Assembly (NCBI RefSeq): GCF_000482365.1 | Contig: NZ_AXVC01000021.1 | Location: forward strand, 1-64,000 | From: Porphyromonas uenonis DSM 23387 = JCM 13868 | Lineage (GTDB): Bacteria > Bacteroidota > Bacteroidia > Bacteroidales > Porphyromonadaceae | Reading direction: 5' to 3' | DNA length: 64,000 nucleotides | Shown here: piece by piece, positions 51,657 to 60,228 of the stretch | How the letters are laid out: each line of letters starts with the position of its first letter | Position numbering within the stretch: the stretch's first letter is position 1 | The notes under the pieces: generated by a model | Told to the model about the DNA's origin: nothing | The model's database searches: none | What the model saw: the letters and a program-made list of their open reading frames with translations, nothing else | Translations under genes and position numbers: made by a program

Positions 51657-52847
51657 ATGTACAAAGAACTGAAGAACTTCCTCACCAAGGAGATCCAGGA
51701 CACTAAGGATGCGGGTCTCTACAAGGAGGAGCGCATTATCATCACCCCTCAGACGGCTGCCATCAAGGTACAGGGGGGCAAGGATGTCTTGAACTTCTGC
51801 GCTAACAACTATCTAGGTCTATCTGACAATCCTCGCCTTATCAAGGCCGCTAAGGATATGATGGACTCGCACGGATACGGCATGAGTAGCGTACGCTTCA
51901 TCTGCGGTACGCAAGATATCCACAAGCAGCTCGAGCAGGCTATCGCTCACTACTTCCACACGGAGGATGCGATCCTCTACGCTGCTTGCTTTGATGCCAA
52001 TGGCGGTGTCTTCGAGCCTCTCTTTGGCCCAGAGGATGCGATCATTAGCGACTCGCTGAACCACGCTTCGATCATCGATGGCGTACGCCTCTGCAAGGCT
52101 AAGCGCTATCGCTACGCTAATGCTAATATGGAGGAGCTCGAGAAGTGCCTCCAGGAGGCTCAGGAGCAGCGCTTCCGCATCATCGTCACGGACGGTGTCT
52201 TCAGTATGGACGGCAACGTAGCTCCTATGGACAAGATCTGCGACCTCGCTGACAAGTACGATGCGCTCGTCATGGTCGATGAGTGCCACTCGGCTGGTGT
52301 CGTCGGCAAGACGGGTCGTGGTGTCGCTGAGGCGTTTGACTGCTTCGACCGTATCGACATCCACACGGGTACGCTAGGCAAGGCATTCGGTGGTGCTATC
52401 GGTGGCTTTACGGCTGGTCCTAAGGAGATCGTCGAGATACTACGTCAGCGCTCTAGACCTTACCTCTTCTCCAACTCACTGCCCCCCGCAGTAGTCGGTG
52501 CTGGTCTTGAGGTCTTCAAGATGCTTGAGGAAGATGACTCGCTACATGCCAAGCTGATGGAGAATGTCAAGTACTTCCGTGATAAGATGCTCGCTGCGGG
52601 CTTTGATATCAAGCCTACACAGAGCGCTATCTGCGCGGTGATGCTCTACGACGCTCCCCTATCTCAGCGCTACGCTGCTCGTCTTCTCGAGGAGGGTATC
52701 TATGTGACTGGCTTCTACTATCCAGTCGTACCGAAGGGCGAGGCTCGTATCCGTGTACAGCTCTCAGCAGCTCACGAGCGTGAGCACCTCGACAAGGCGA
52801 TCGCTGCCTTTATCAAGATTGGCAAAGAGCTCGGCGTGATCAAGTAG
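51657..52847 (+). CDS. kbl: Glycine C-acetyltransferase (2-amino-3-ketobutyrate CoA ligase)
   Basis: A 396-residue PLP enzyme of the alpha-oxoamine synthase family that converts 2-amino-3-ketobutyrate and CoA to glycine and acetyl-CoA in threonine breakdown. The PLP lysine lies in GTLGKAFGGAIGGF. Other motifs are NNYLGLSDNPRL, SVRFICGTQDIHKQLE and DECHSAGVVGKTGRG. Tdh is not adjacent. The final base of the stop codon TAG is the first base of a MITE-like insertion. Confidence 0.95.
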   Translation: MYKELKNFLTKEIQDTKDAGLYKEERIIITPQTAAIKVQGGKDVLNFCANNYLGLSDNPRLIKAAKDMMDSHGYGMSSVRFICGTQDIHKQLEQAIAHYFHTEDAILYAACFDANGGVFEPLFGPEDAIISDSLNHASIIDGVRLCKAKRYRYANANMEELEKCLQEAQEQRFRIIVTDGVFSMDGNVAPMDKICDLADKYDALVMVDECHSAGVVGKTGRGVAEAFDCFDRIDIHTGTLGKAFGGAIGGFTAGPKEIVEILRQRSRPYLFSNSLPPAVVGAGLEVFKMLEEDDSLHAKLMENVKYFRDKMLAAGFDIKPTQSAICAVMLYDAPLSQRYAARLLEEGIYVTGFYYPVVPKGEARIRVQLSAAHEREHLDKAIAAFIKIGKELGVIK

Positions 52848-53021
52848 AGACTGTTGCAAAAGTCAACAGTCTCACAATCTTGCCTGCAAGATTGTCTAGA
52901 CTTTGCAGAAAGGATGAAGCGCAAGGCGCTGAGGGTGAGGTCTGAAGGGAGCATACCTCCGTATGTGACCGAAGCCGAAGCCCGAAAGCAACACAGCGAT
53001 TCGCCTTTATGCAACAGTCTC
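52847..53021 (+). mobile_element. MITE-like element, copy 3
   Basis: 175 bp with the same ends and self-folding left terminus as copies 1 and 2. Flanks are AAGTA on the left and AGGTA on the right, a target duplication with one mismatch. Removing it restores an in-frame TAA stop for kbl. The self-folding end lies against kbl. Confidence 0.88.
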
Positions 53022-53058
53022 AGGTAATCGTAGCTCTCAGCAACGCATAACGAACAGC

Positions 53059-53116
53059 GAAGGTGACTAGACTTCCCCCACGATGGGGAGCGTAGATCTA
53101 GTCACCTTCCTCTGTA
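53059..53116 (+). terminator. Probable native terminator of kbl
   Basis: A 13-bp outer stem (53059-53071 with 53097-53109) encloses an inner TCCCC/GGGGA hairpin; CTCTGT follows. It is now separated from kbl by the MITE. Confidence 0.65.
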
Positions 53117-53148
53117 CTCAGTTTCGCAAATCGACTAGCCAGATGAGA

Positions 53149-53291
53149 CGAGTAACGATTTGTAGGGACGCACGGCTAGTATCTAGCGAGAGGGCGTCCG
53201 TCCCCGTTAATACCACTTCCCTGTAACCTTTGACACAACGGACGCCCTCCCGCTAGACACTTCCGTGCGTCCCTCTACAAAGGGCTACTCG
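53149..53291. repeat. Family A element with enlarged hairpin tips
   Basis: 143 bp. The left end (CGAGTAAC...TTTGTAGGGACGCACGG) and right end (CCGTGCGTCCC...CTACTCG) are as in other copies. Each arm carries an extra segment (CTAGTATCTAGCGAGAGG on the left, CCCGCTAGACAC on the right), and the two segments are near reverse complements. It lies upstream of pdxB. Confidence 0.85.
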
Positions 53292-53333
53292 TTAGATGTG
53301 CGGAGTCTAAGTCTTTATATTAAGTAGCTATAT

Positions 53334-54545
53334 ATGTCCCTGCGAATAGTCGTAGATAGTTCTATCCCCTACATGGCCGACGGCATGCCCCTCGGAGTCG
53401 AGGCGCACTACTTGCCGAGCGGTGAGATAACGGCCGATGCGGTTGCCGAGGCCGATGCGCTAATGATCCGTAGCGTGACGCGCTGTGACCGAGCACTACT
53501 GGAGGGTAGTGCTGTACGTCTGATCACCTCAGCGACAGCGGGCTTTGACCATATAGACACCGACTACTGCCGTGAGGCAGGCATTCGTTGGTACAATGCT
53601 CCTGGGTGCAACGCTGCTTCCGTGGCGCAATATGTCCTGACGGCGATCGCTCGTATCGCCTTAGAGCAAGGTTTGGCCCCTGAGGATATAACGCTCGGCA
53701 TCATTGGTACGGGACATACAGGCGGACGGATCTATCAGCGTGCCAAAGCGCTCGGCATGCGAACGCTCCTCTATGACCCGCCTCTCGTGGCAGCTTACGA
53801 TGAGCACCCCGACTGGCAGAGCTATCTGGAGGAGCTGGACAGCAAAGGGCTCCCACGTCCCTACCTTGCGGAGGCTATGCCGGCTCTACGAGGTAGCTAC
53901 GTAGAGCTAGAGACGCTCCTCTCATCGGCTACGATCATTACCTGCCATGTGCCTCTGACTAAGGGGGGCGCATACCCCACCTATCACTTGGTCGATGACG
54001 CTTTCTTGCGAAGTGCTCAGCAACGACCTTGGTTGATCAACGCTTGTCGTGGAGCTGTCGTGGATACCGCTACACTGGTACGTGCGATAGACGACAAGGC
54101 GGTCTCAGGAGCCGTGATCGACTGCTGGGAAGGCGAGCCACACATAGCGCAGGCACTACTAGACCGTGTCTTCATCGGCACACCACACATTGCGGGCTTC
54201 TCGGTACATGGTAAGGCGCAAGGCGCTGTGCAGAGTTTGCGTCACCTGTGCGACTTCTTTGGTCTCAGTGAGGAGCGCATAGCGCTGGCACACCCTCGTC
54301 CCTTGGCGGAACCATACCTAGACCTCTCGGGATGCGAGCCGTGGCAGATGCCTTGGCGTGCGATGCTTCACACGCTCGACTTGCCAGCTATCATGCGCCG
54401 ACTGGTTGCCACGCCCGACACCTTCGAGCAGCAACGCGTCCACTACCAGCACCCCTACGAGCCACGCGACTACACCGTACGAGGCGTCCCCGCCTCCGTC
54501 CGTCCTGCGCTCGCCGCTCTCGGCTTTGTCGTAGAGAACGACTAA
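53334..54545 (+). CDS. pdxB: Erythronate-4-phosphate dehydrogenase
   Basis: A 403-residue NAD-dependent D-2-hydroxyacid dehydrogenase of the DXP-dependent vitamin B6 route, supplying the substrate of SerC and then PdxA. Features are RSVTRCDRALLEG, TSATAGFDHIDTDYC, LGIIGTGHTGGRIYQRAKALG, LINACRGAVVDT, WEGEPHIAQALL, HIAGFSVHGK and a C-terminal dimerisation domain (DYTVRGVPAS). No TAnnTTTG box was seen before the ATG; a family A element lies 42 nt upstream. Confidence 0.93.
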   Translation: MSLRIVVDSSIPYMADGMPLGVEAHYLPSGEITADAVAEADALMIRSVTRCDRALLEGSAVRLITSATAGFDHIDTDYCREAGIRWYNAPGCNAASVAQYVLTAIARIALEQGLAPEDITLGIIGTGHTGGRIYQRAKALGMRTLLYDPPLVAAYDEHPDWQSYLEELDSKGLPRPYLAEAMPALRGSYVELETLLSSATIITCHVPLTKGGAYPTYHLVDDAFLRSAQQRPWLINACRGAVVDTATLVRAIDDKAVSGAVIDCWEGEPHIAQALLDRVFIGTPHIAGFSVHGKAQGAVQSLRHLCDFFGLSEERIALAHPRPLAEPYLDLSGCEPWQMPWRAMLHTLDLPAIMRRLVATPDTFEQQRVHYQHPYEPRDYTVRGVPASVRPALAALGFVVEND

Positions 54546-54607
54546 GGCTAGCCCCTCACTGCGAAGGCTAGCGACCCGAGGGCTTTGTCGCTTCGCATGA
54601 GGTTTTG

Positions 54608-54615
54608 TATCTTTG
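54608..54615 (+). promoter_or_regulatory. -7 promoter box before the TPR protein
   Basis: TATCTTTG followed by GGG, about 93 nt before the ATG at 54709. The stretch just before it (54560-54597) holds a bulged hairpin that could end pdxB transcription. Confidence 0.55.
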
Positions 54616-54708
54616 GGGATGTAAGGGCTCGGGAAGAGACTGATACCGTTGGCAGGTGGCAGTCATAGCACGGGTCGTTTCGTTAATCCTTAGACAGATA
54701 ATAATCGT

Positions 54709-55458
54709 ATGAGACAAAGACAGATATTGGGACTTTTGCTCTTCGTGCTCCTCTTGGGAGCTGGGAGTAGCTGGGCACAGACGGCAGACCAAAAGCAGGT
54801 CTACGAGGCTTATGTGAAGCGTGACGTCAACAGCTGGAAGCGAGTCATAGACCGTATGCACGCTGAGCCAAACAAGAGCTACGCTCGCATTGCCGAGCTG
54901 GTCGAGTATGAGTATGGCTACATCGCTGAGTGCATCCTACGCGACAAAAACAGCGAGGCAGAGCAATACCTCAAGCGCTACAAGGCTCATGTGGACTATC
55001 TCATCGAGTGTGACTACAAGACCGCTGAGATGACCGCCTATCTATCGGCTTACTACACTTATCGTATCGGCATATCGTGGCTCCGAGCAGCACTCGTGGG
55101 CAATAAGAGCATCAGTCTGATGAATCGTTCGATCAAGATGAACCGGCAGAATGTCATCGGCCTGATCCAGCGAGGCAATGCGCAGTACTTTGCACCAGCT
55201 TTCTTCAAGGGGGATGCGAAGCGTGGCGCTATTGACTACTTTCTTCGTGCTGAGCGTGCGATGGTTTCGCAGGGCAAGAGCAAGGGGTCGTGGCTTTACC
55301 TGAATCTCCTGGTCCAGATTGCGGAGTGCTACGTAGGCGTCGGCGAGCAGACGCAGGCAGAGGCGTGGTATCGCAAGGTTATATCCCTAGAGCCTAGGCT
55401 GACTTGGGCTCTCGACAGTAAGTACCTAGAGACCAAGCAGAAGCACGGACAGCGGTAG
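54709..55458 (+). CDS. Exported TPR-like protein
   Basis: A 249-residue protein with a signal peptide (cleavage after SSWAQ, residue ~23) and helical pairs consistent with tetratricopeptide repeats (KSYARIAELVEYEYGY, NVIGLIQRGNAQYFAP, QIAECYVGVGEQTQAEAWYR). The periplasmic role is unknown. It is followed 15 nt later by uvrB. Confidence 0.8.
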   Translation: MRQRQILGLLLFVLLLGAGSSWAQTADQKQVYEAYVKRDVNSWKRVIDRMHAEPNKSYARIAELVEYEYGYIAECILRDKNSEAEQYLKRYKAHVDYLIECDYKTAEMTAYLSAYYTYRIGISWLRAALVGNKSISLMNRSIKMNRQNVIGLIQRGNAQYFAPAFFKGDAKRGAIDYFLRAERAMVSQGKSKGSWLYLNLLVQIAECYVGVGEQTQAEAWYRKVISLEPRLTWALDSKYLETKQKHGQR

Positions 55459-55473
55459 AACCAAGTAGGTGTC

Positions 55474-57507
55474 ATGTCCTTCCAATTAACCTCAAAGTAT
55501 AAGCCGACGGGCGACCAGCCGGAGGCTATTGCTCAGCTTTCGCAGGGAGTGCGTGATGGGTTGCCTCATCAGACACTCCTCGGTGTGACGGGCTCGGGCA
55601 AGACCTTTACCATCGCCAATGTGATCCAGCAGGTGGACCGCCCGACGCTGGTCATTAGCCACAACAAGACGTTGGCAGCGCAGTTGTACAGCGAGTTCAA
55701 GGCGTTCTTTCCCAACAATGCGGTGGAGTACTTCGTCTCCTACTACGACTACTACCAGCCGGAGGCTTATCTGATCAATACGGACACCTATATAGAGAAG
55801 GACATGGCGATCAATGCGGAGCTGGACAAGCTGCGACTGCGTGCGACCGCTTCGCTTCTCTCGGGTCGTCGCGACGTGATTGTGGTCGCCTCGGTCTCCT
55901 GCATCTACGGTATGGCCAATCCGAATGACTTTGAGAATAAGATCATCAAGCTGGAGGTGGGTATGCAGATCGAGCGGGATGCGCTGATGCGACGCCTGGC
56001 GGAGTCTTACTATGTCAACAATAAGGCGGACTTCGTGAGTGGCTCCTTTCGGGTGAAGGGAGATACGATCGACATCTTTCCCGCCATTGAGTCTTTCGAA
56101 GGAGTGGCTTACCGCATCGAGCTGTGGGACGACGAGATCGATCGGATCACCATCATTGACCCAGTCTCGGCGGAGAGCCAGGGAACACTGGACAACCTAC
56201 GCATCTACCCCGCCAACCTCTTTGTAACGACGGAGGAGCAGACGCAACGTGCCATCGTGGAGATCAAAAAGGATCTGGGCGACCGCACGGCCGAGCTGGA
56301 GCGCGAGGGACATCTCTTTGAGGCGAAGCGACTCTACGAGCGAGTCTCCTATGACTTGGAAATGATCAAGGCGGTGGGCTACTGCTCGGGAATTGAGAAC
56401 TACTCGCGCTATTTCGATGGTCGCAAGCCGGGCGAGCGTCCCTTCTGCTTGATGGACTACTTCCCCGATGACTACCTACTGGTCATCGATGAGAGCCACG
56501 TGTCGATACCGCAGATACGAGCGATGTATGGCGGAGATAAAGCGCGCAAGACCACCTTGGTCGAGTATGGCTTTCGTCTGCCAGCGGCTTTGGACAATAG
56601 ACCGTTGGAGTTTAGCGAGTTTGTCAATCTGACGAACCAAGTGATCTACGTCAGCGCCACGCCGGCCGACTACGAGCTCAACATGAGCGAGGGCGTGGTG
56701 GTCGAGCAGGTGATACGTCCCACGGGACTACTGGACCCGCCCATCGAGATACGCCCCACGGAGCATCAGGTAGACGATCTGATGGAGGAGATCGTCATAC
56801 GCACGGAGCGCAACGAGCGGACGCTGGTCACGACCCTGACGAAGCGTATGGCGGAGGAGCTGAGCGACTACCTCATACGGGCGGGCATCAAGTGCGCCTA
56901 CATACACAGCGATGTGGACACGCTGGAGCGTATCCAGATTATGGACAGTCTGCGTGAGGGTGCTTACGATGTCTTGGTCGGAGTCAACCTCTTACGTGAG
57001 GGACTGGACTTTCCCGAGGTCTCGCTCGTCGCTATACTGGATGCGGACAAGGAGGGCTTCCTCCGCTCGCACCGCTCGCTCACCCAGACGGCAGGACGTG
57101 CCGCCCGCAACGTACACGGGCTGGTCATCTTCTACGCAGACAGCATCACCGACAGCATGCAGGCGACTATCGACGAGACCAACCGCCGCCGTACTAAGCA
57201 GATTGCCTACAATGAGGAGCATCACATTACTCCGACACAGGTGGTGAGCAAGCGAACGAATGCGCTCTCGCAGGAGGGCTATGTAACAACAAAATCCTCG
57301 GCACAAGCCGAAGCTTATGTCGAGGAAGAGATAGCTGTCGCCTCGCCTGTTGCTGAGTACCTCACGCAGGACAAGCTTCCAGAGCTGATCGAGCAGGTGC
57401 GCAAGCAAATGTATGCCGCCGCCAAAGAGCTCAACTTCGTCGAGGCAGCACAACTGCGTGACGAGATGTACGCACTGCAGAGTCGCCTAGAGGGTCAAAA
57501 GAAGTAA
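55474..57507 (+). CDS. uvrB: Excinuclease ABC subunit B
   Basis: A 677-residue DNA-damage helicase of nucleotide excision repair. Walker A GVTGSGKTFT is near residue 40, the beta-hairpin region follows YYDYYQPEAYL, and helicase motifs include VIDESHVSIPQ, YVSATPADYE, RTLVTTLTKRMAEELSDYL and GVNLLREGLDFPEV, with QTAGRAARN. A C-terminal UVR domain (FVEAAQLRDEMYALQ) binds UvrC. Length is normal. Confidence 0.97.
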   Translation: MSFQLTSKYKPTGDQPEAIAQLSQGVRDGLPHQTLLGVTGSGKTFTIANVIQQVDRPTLVISHNKTLAAQLYSEFKAFFPNNAVEYFVSYYDYYQPEAYLINTDTYIEKDMAINAELDKLRLRATASLLSGRRDVIVVASVSCIYGMANPNDFENKIIKLEVGMQIERDALMRRLAESYYVNNKADFVSGSFRVKGDTIDIFPAIESFEGVAYRIELWDDEIDRITIIDPVSAESQGTLDNLRIYPANLFVTTEEQTQRAIVEIKKDLGDRTAELEREGHLFEAKRLYERVSYDLEMIKAVGYCSGIENYSRYFDGRKPGERPFCLMDYFPDDYLLVIDESHVSIPQIRAMYGGDKARKTTLVEYGFRLPAALDNRPLEFSEFVNLTNQVIYVSATPADYELNMSEGVVVEQVIRPTGLLDPPIEIRPTEHQVDDLMEEIVIRTERNERTLVTTLTKRMAEELSDYLIRAGIKCAYIHSDVDTLERIQIMDSLREGAYDVLVGVNLLREGLDFPEVSLVAILDADKEGFLRSHRSLTQTAGRAARNVHGLVIFYADSITDSMQATIDETNRRRTKQIAYNEEHHITPTQVVSKRTNALSQEGYVTTKSSAQAEAYVEEEIAVASPVAEYLTQDKLPELIEQVRKQMYAAAKELNFVEAAQLRDEMYALQSRLEGQKK

Positions 57508-57511
57508 CCCG

Positions 57512-57886
57512 TTACTTGTCGTCTTCGCGACTAGCTGCGAGCGTGACGCTGGCAGCTTCGATGATTCCTTCGATAGGCGGGATCGCTTTCTGGATGGTTA
57601 TCTCGCATCTGTCCACCAGCTTGTAGTTAGTTAGTATCTCCTTTAGTATCTGTCCAGCGACATACTCAAGGAGATTATCCCGAGAGTGGCCTATCTTGTC
57701 CGCTACCACATTGTAGAGGTCTGCGTAGCTCACCGCATCGGCCACATCGTCGCTCTGGACCGCCTGGGTCGCATCGTAAGTAGCCGTGAGGTTGACGATG
57801 TATCTATTGCCCAGCACCTGCTCCTCGGGGAGCGCTCCTATATAGGAGTAGAAGTGTGCATTGACTATCCGGATGGTTGCTTTCAT
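57512..57886 (-). CDS. folB: Dihydroneopterin aldolase
   Basis: A 124-residue T-fold enzyme of folate synthesis. Motifs: FYSYIGALPEEQVLGNRYIVNLT, VSYADLYNVVADKI, NLLEYVAGQILKEIL and VDRCEITIQKAIPPIEG, with the conserved active-site Glu and Lys. Convergent with uvrB (4 nt apart) and downstream of the cation transporter on the minus strand. Confidence 0.94.
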   Translation of the reverse strand: MKATIRIVNAHFYSYIGALPEEQVLGNRYIVNLTATYDATQAVQSDDVADAVSYADLYNVVADKIGHSRDNLLEYVAGQILKEILTNYKLVDRCEITIQKAIPPIEGIIEAASVTLAASREDDK

Positions 57887-57919
57887 GGGAAGGTTGTTTG
57901 ACTTAGTTCTAGCCTTTGG

Positions 57920-58849
57920 CTATTCGTGATCTGTATTCATAATCGCCATCGGCTCCACATGCACTACCACATGAGTGTGCTCGCCATAGTGCTCCTTGAG
58001 CTTGTTCTCTATGTGGGTAGCCCGCTCGTGAGCGAGGATGACAGGCGTCTCGTCAGGCAGGTAAATGTCCACCTCGATGGCAACGGCAGAGCCTAAGCTA
58101 CGGGTATTGAGATTGTGCGGATGATGCCCTGGGTACTCGGCCTCGATGATATCTAGGATCGTCTGCTGCTCCTCCTCGGAGAGACTATGCTCAGTCAGCT
58201 CACGCCAAGGAGTCGAGATGAGCTGGGCACCCGCCCAGACGATAAAGAAACTGACACCCGCACAAGCCACTTGGTCGAGGATAGCCCACTTATTGCCCAG
58301 CAAGGCTGCCCCCAGGACACCCACGAGGACAGCGATAGAGGAGTAAGCGTCCGTGCGATGATGCCACGCATTCGCCAGCACCGTATTACTATGCACCCGC
58401 TCAGCGACCCCTTTGGTATAGCGAAAGAGCCACTCCTTCGATAGAATTGAGACAAAAGCGATGATAGCCGCCCAGAGCGAAGGCTTCTTCGGAACAACCC
58501 CAGAGGCAAAGAAGAGATAGATCGCCTCCCCACTCTTGAGCAGCATAGAGATGCCGATACCCATCAGCACGGTCGCTATGATGAGCGTAGCTATCGACTC
58601 ATACTTACCATATCCATAGCGATACTTAGTATCTCTAGGCTTGCCCGCAATGCCCACAAAGAGCGTCACGATAACATCCGTGCAGAAGTCTGAGAGCGAA
58701 TGTACAGCATCAGCGATCAAAGCAACACTATGCCCGACGAAGCCCACGACGAGCTTGAGGAGCGTGAGCGTTACGTTGATCAAAGCGCCCACCAGTGTCA
58801 CCCGATAGATGGTACGGGTGCGCTGATCCGTATGTCGCTGTTGATTCAT
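57920..58849 (-). CDS. Cation diffusion facilitator transporter
   Basis: A 309-residue CDF-family metal/proton antiporter. The two intramembrane sites have the pattern HSLSD and HHRTD. Six helices run from residue ~15 to ~210, and a C-terminal metallo-chaperone-like domain has HHPHNLNTRSLGSAVAIEVDIYLPDE. Start ATG 58849 was preferred because longer frames run into sdaA. The metal is probably Zn, Fe or Mn but is not determinable. Confidence 0.92.
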   Translation of the reverse strand: MNQQRHTDQRTRTIYRVTLVGALINVTLTLLKLVVGFVGHSVALIADAVHSLSDFCTDVIVTLFVGIAGKPRDTKYRYGYGKYESIATLIIATVLMGIGISMLLKSGEAIYLFFASGVVPKKPSLWAAIIAFVSILSKEWLFRYTKGVAERVHSNTVLANAWHHRTDAYSSIAVLVGVLGAALLGNKWAILDQVACAGVSFFIVWAGAQLISTPWRELTEHSLSEEEQQTILDIIEAEYPGHHPHNLNTRSLGSAVAIEVDIYLPDETPVILAHERATHIENKLKEHYGEHTHVVVHVEPMAIMNTDHE

Positions 58850-58862
58850 CAGGTGAGCTGGC

Positions 58863-60101
58863 TTAGTCCTCGATGAGGATCTTGCCACCGTACTTCTCGT
58901 GAAGGAGAGCAAGTCCACCCTCAGCCGTCTCTTTGTAGAGGCTCGGCAGGTCCTTACCCGTCTGGTGCATGGCTGCGACCACCTGATCAAAGCTCACACG
59001 GTGACGGCCATCGGTAAAGTTGGCATAGGTATTCGCATCCAGCGCACGGCTAGCCGCAAAAGCATTGCGCTCGATACAGGGGATCTGCACCAGTCCGCAG
59101 ACAGGATCACAAGTAAGCCCCAGGTGGTGCTCCAAGCCCATCTCGGCCGCATACTCGATCTGATGGAGCGTCCCGCCGAAGAGCTGACTAGCCGCCGCAG
59201 CAGCCATAGCGCAGGCGACACCCACCTCGCCCTGACAGCCTACCTCAGCGCCACTGATCGAAGCGTTCGTACGCACCACATTGGCAAAGAGTCCCGCCGT
59301 AGCCAAGGCACGCAGGATACGTTCATCACGGAAGCCGCGCGTCTCCTGTAGATACAGAAGTACCGCTGGCATGACACCACACGAACCGCAGGTAGGCGCT
59401 GTGACGACCCGTCCGCCAGCAGCGTTTTGCTCACTCACCGCCAAGGCGTAGGAGTAGACCATACCACGAGTCCGGACGCTATCCTTGTAGCTCAGAGACT
59501 TGACCAGCGTGTCGGCCGCTTTGCGACGCAGACGCAGGCCTCCCGGCAGGACACCTTCGGCAGCCAGTCCCTCTTGCACACTCTGCTTCATCACTTCCCA
59601 TACCTCAGCGAGGTAGTCCCATATATCGGGTCCCTCGCAGCGCTCGACGTACTCCCAGTAAGAGAGGCCTCGCTGGTCCAGATAATCCATAATGTCAGCC
59701 ATCGTCGAGAGTTCGTAGACCGGCGTCGTGACCTGCTCGTTGAAGTTCTCATTGGCGAGCGTACCGCCACCGATGCTATAGACCTTGAACTCCTTGAGCT
59801 CCTTGCCCTCCTTGTCAAAGGCGACAAACCTCATCCCGTTCGGGTGAAAGGTGAGCTCCACACGAGGCTCCCAGAGGATCGTCGTCGGGTGGACTGGGTT
59901 GAGCACAGAGAGTATCGCTTGGTCCGTCATGTGCCCCTTGCCGGTAGCAGCAAGGCTCCCATAAAGGGTCACTTCGATACGCTCCACGGGTAGCTCCTTG
60001 ATTTGCGTCAGAAACATCTTCGAGGCTCGCATAGGAGCTATCGTATGGCTACTGCTCGGTCCGTGACCGATCTTATATATTTGCTTGATAGAGTCCATCA
60101 T
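58863..60101 (-). CDS. sdaA: L-serine ammonia-lyase, iron-sulphur type
   Basis: A 412-residue single-chain enzyme fusing beta and alpha parts, deaminating L-serine to pyruvate. MMDSIKQIYKIGHGPSSSHT opens the beta domain. The alpha domain has TAPTCGSCGVMPAVLLY and CDPVCGLVQIPCIERN, the Cys residues for the 4Fe-4S cluster. Length is normal. It has its own promoter; the cation transporter gene follows 13 nt after its stop. Confidence 0.96.
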   Translation of the reverse strand: MMDSIKQIYKIGHGPSSSHTIAPMRASKMFLTQIKELPVERIEVTLYGSLAATGKGHMTDQAILSVLNPVHPTTILWEPRVELTFHPNGMRFVAFDKEGKELKEFKVYSIGGGTLANENFNEQVTTPVYELSTMADIMDYLDQRGLSYWEYVERCEGPDIWDYLAEVWEVMKQSVQEGLAAEGVLPGGLRLRRKAADTLVKSLSYKDSVRTRGMVYSYALAVSEQNAAGGRVVTAPTCGSCGVMPAVLLYLQETRGFRDERILRALATAGLFANVVRTNASISGAEVGCQGEVGVACAMAAAAASQLFGGTLHQIEYAAEMGLEHHLGLTCDPVCGLVQIPCIERNAFAASRALDANTYANFTDGRHRVSFDQVVAAMHQTGKDLPSLYKETAEGGLALLHEKYGGKILIED

Positions 60102-60132
60102 AGTTGTTAGGCGTGTAGTCTAGTTGACGGGT

Positions 60133-60140
60133 CAAAGGTA
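60133..60140 (-). promoter_or_regulatory. -7 promoter box of sdaA
   Basis: TACCTTTG on the minus strand, 31 nt before the ATG at 60101; family E heptads and a family B array lie just upstream of it. Confidence 0.65.
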
Positions 60141-60146
60141 CGAAAA

Positions 60147-60205
60147 AGAGATTAGAGGGTAGAAGCTAGAAACTAGAAGTCAGATATTAGAGGTGAGAAG
60201 GCAGA
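60147..60205. repeat. Family E heptads upstream of sdaA
   Basis: ATTAGAGGGTAGAAGCTAG, then AACTAGAAG and ATTAGAGGTGAGAAG. It is a more diverged run than at 17981. Confidence 0.6.
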
Positions 60206-60228
60206 GATTTAGGGCGGAGTTTTCAGAT

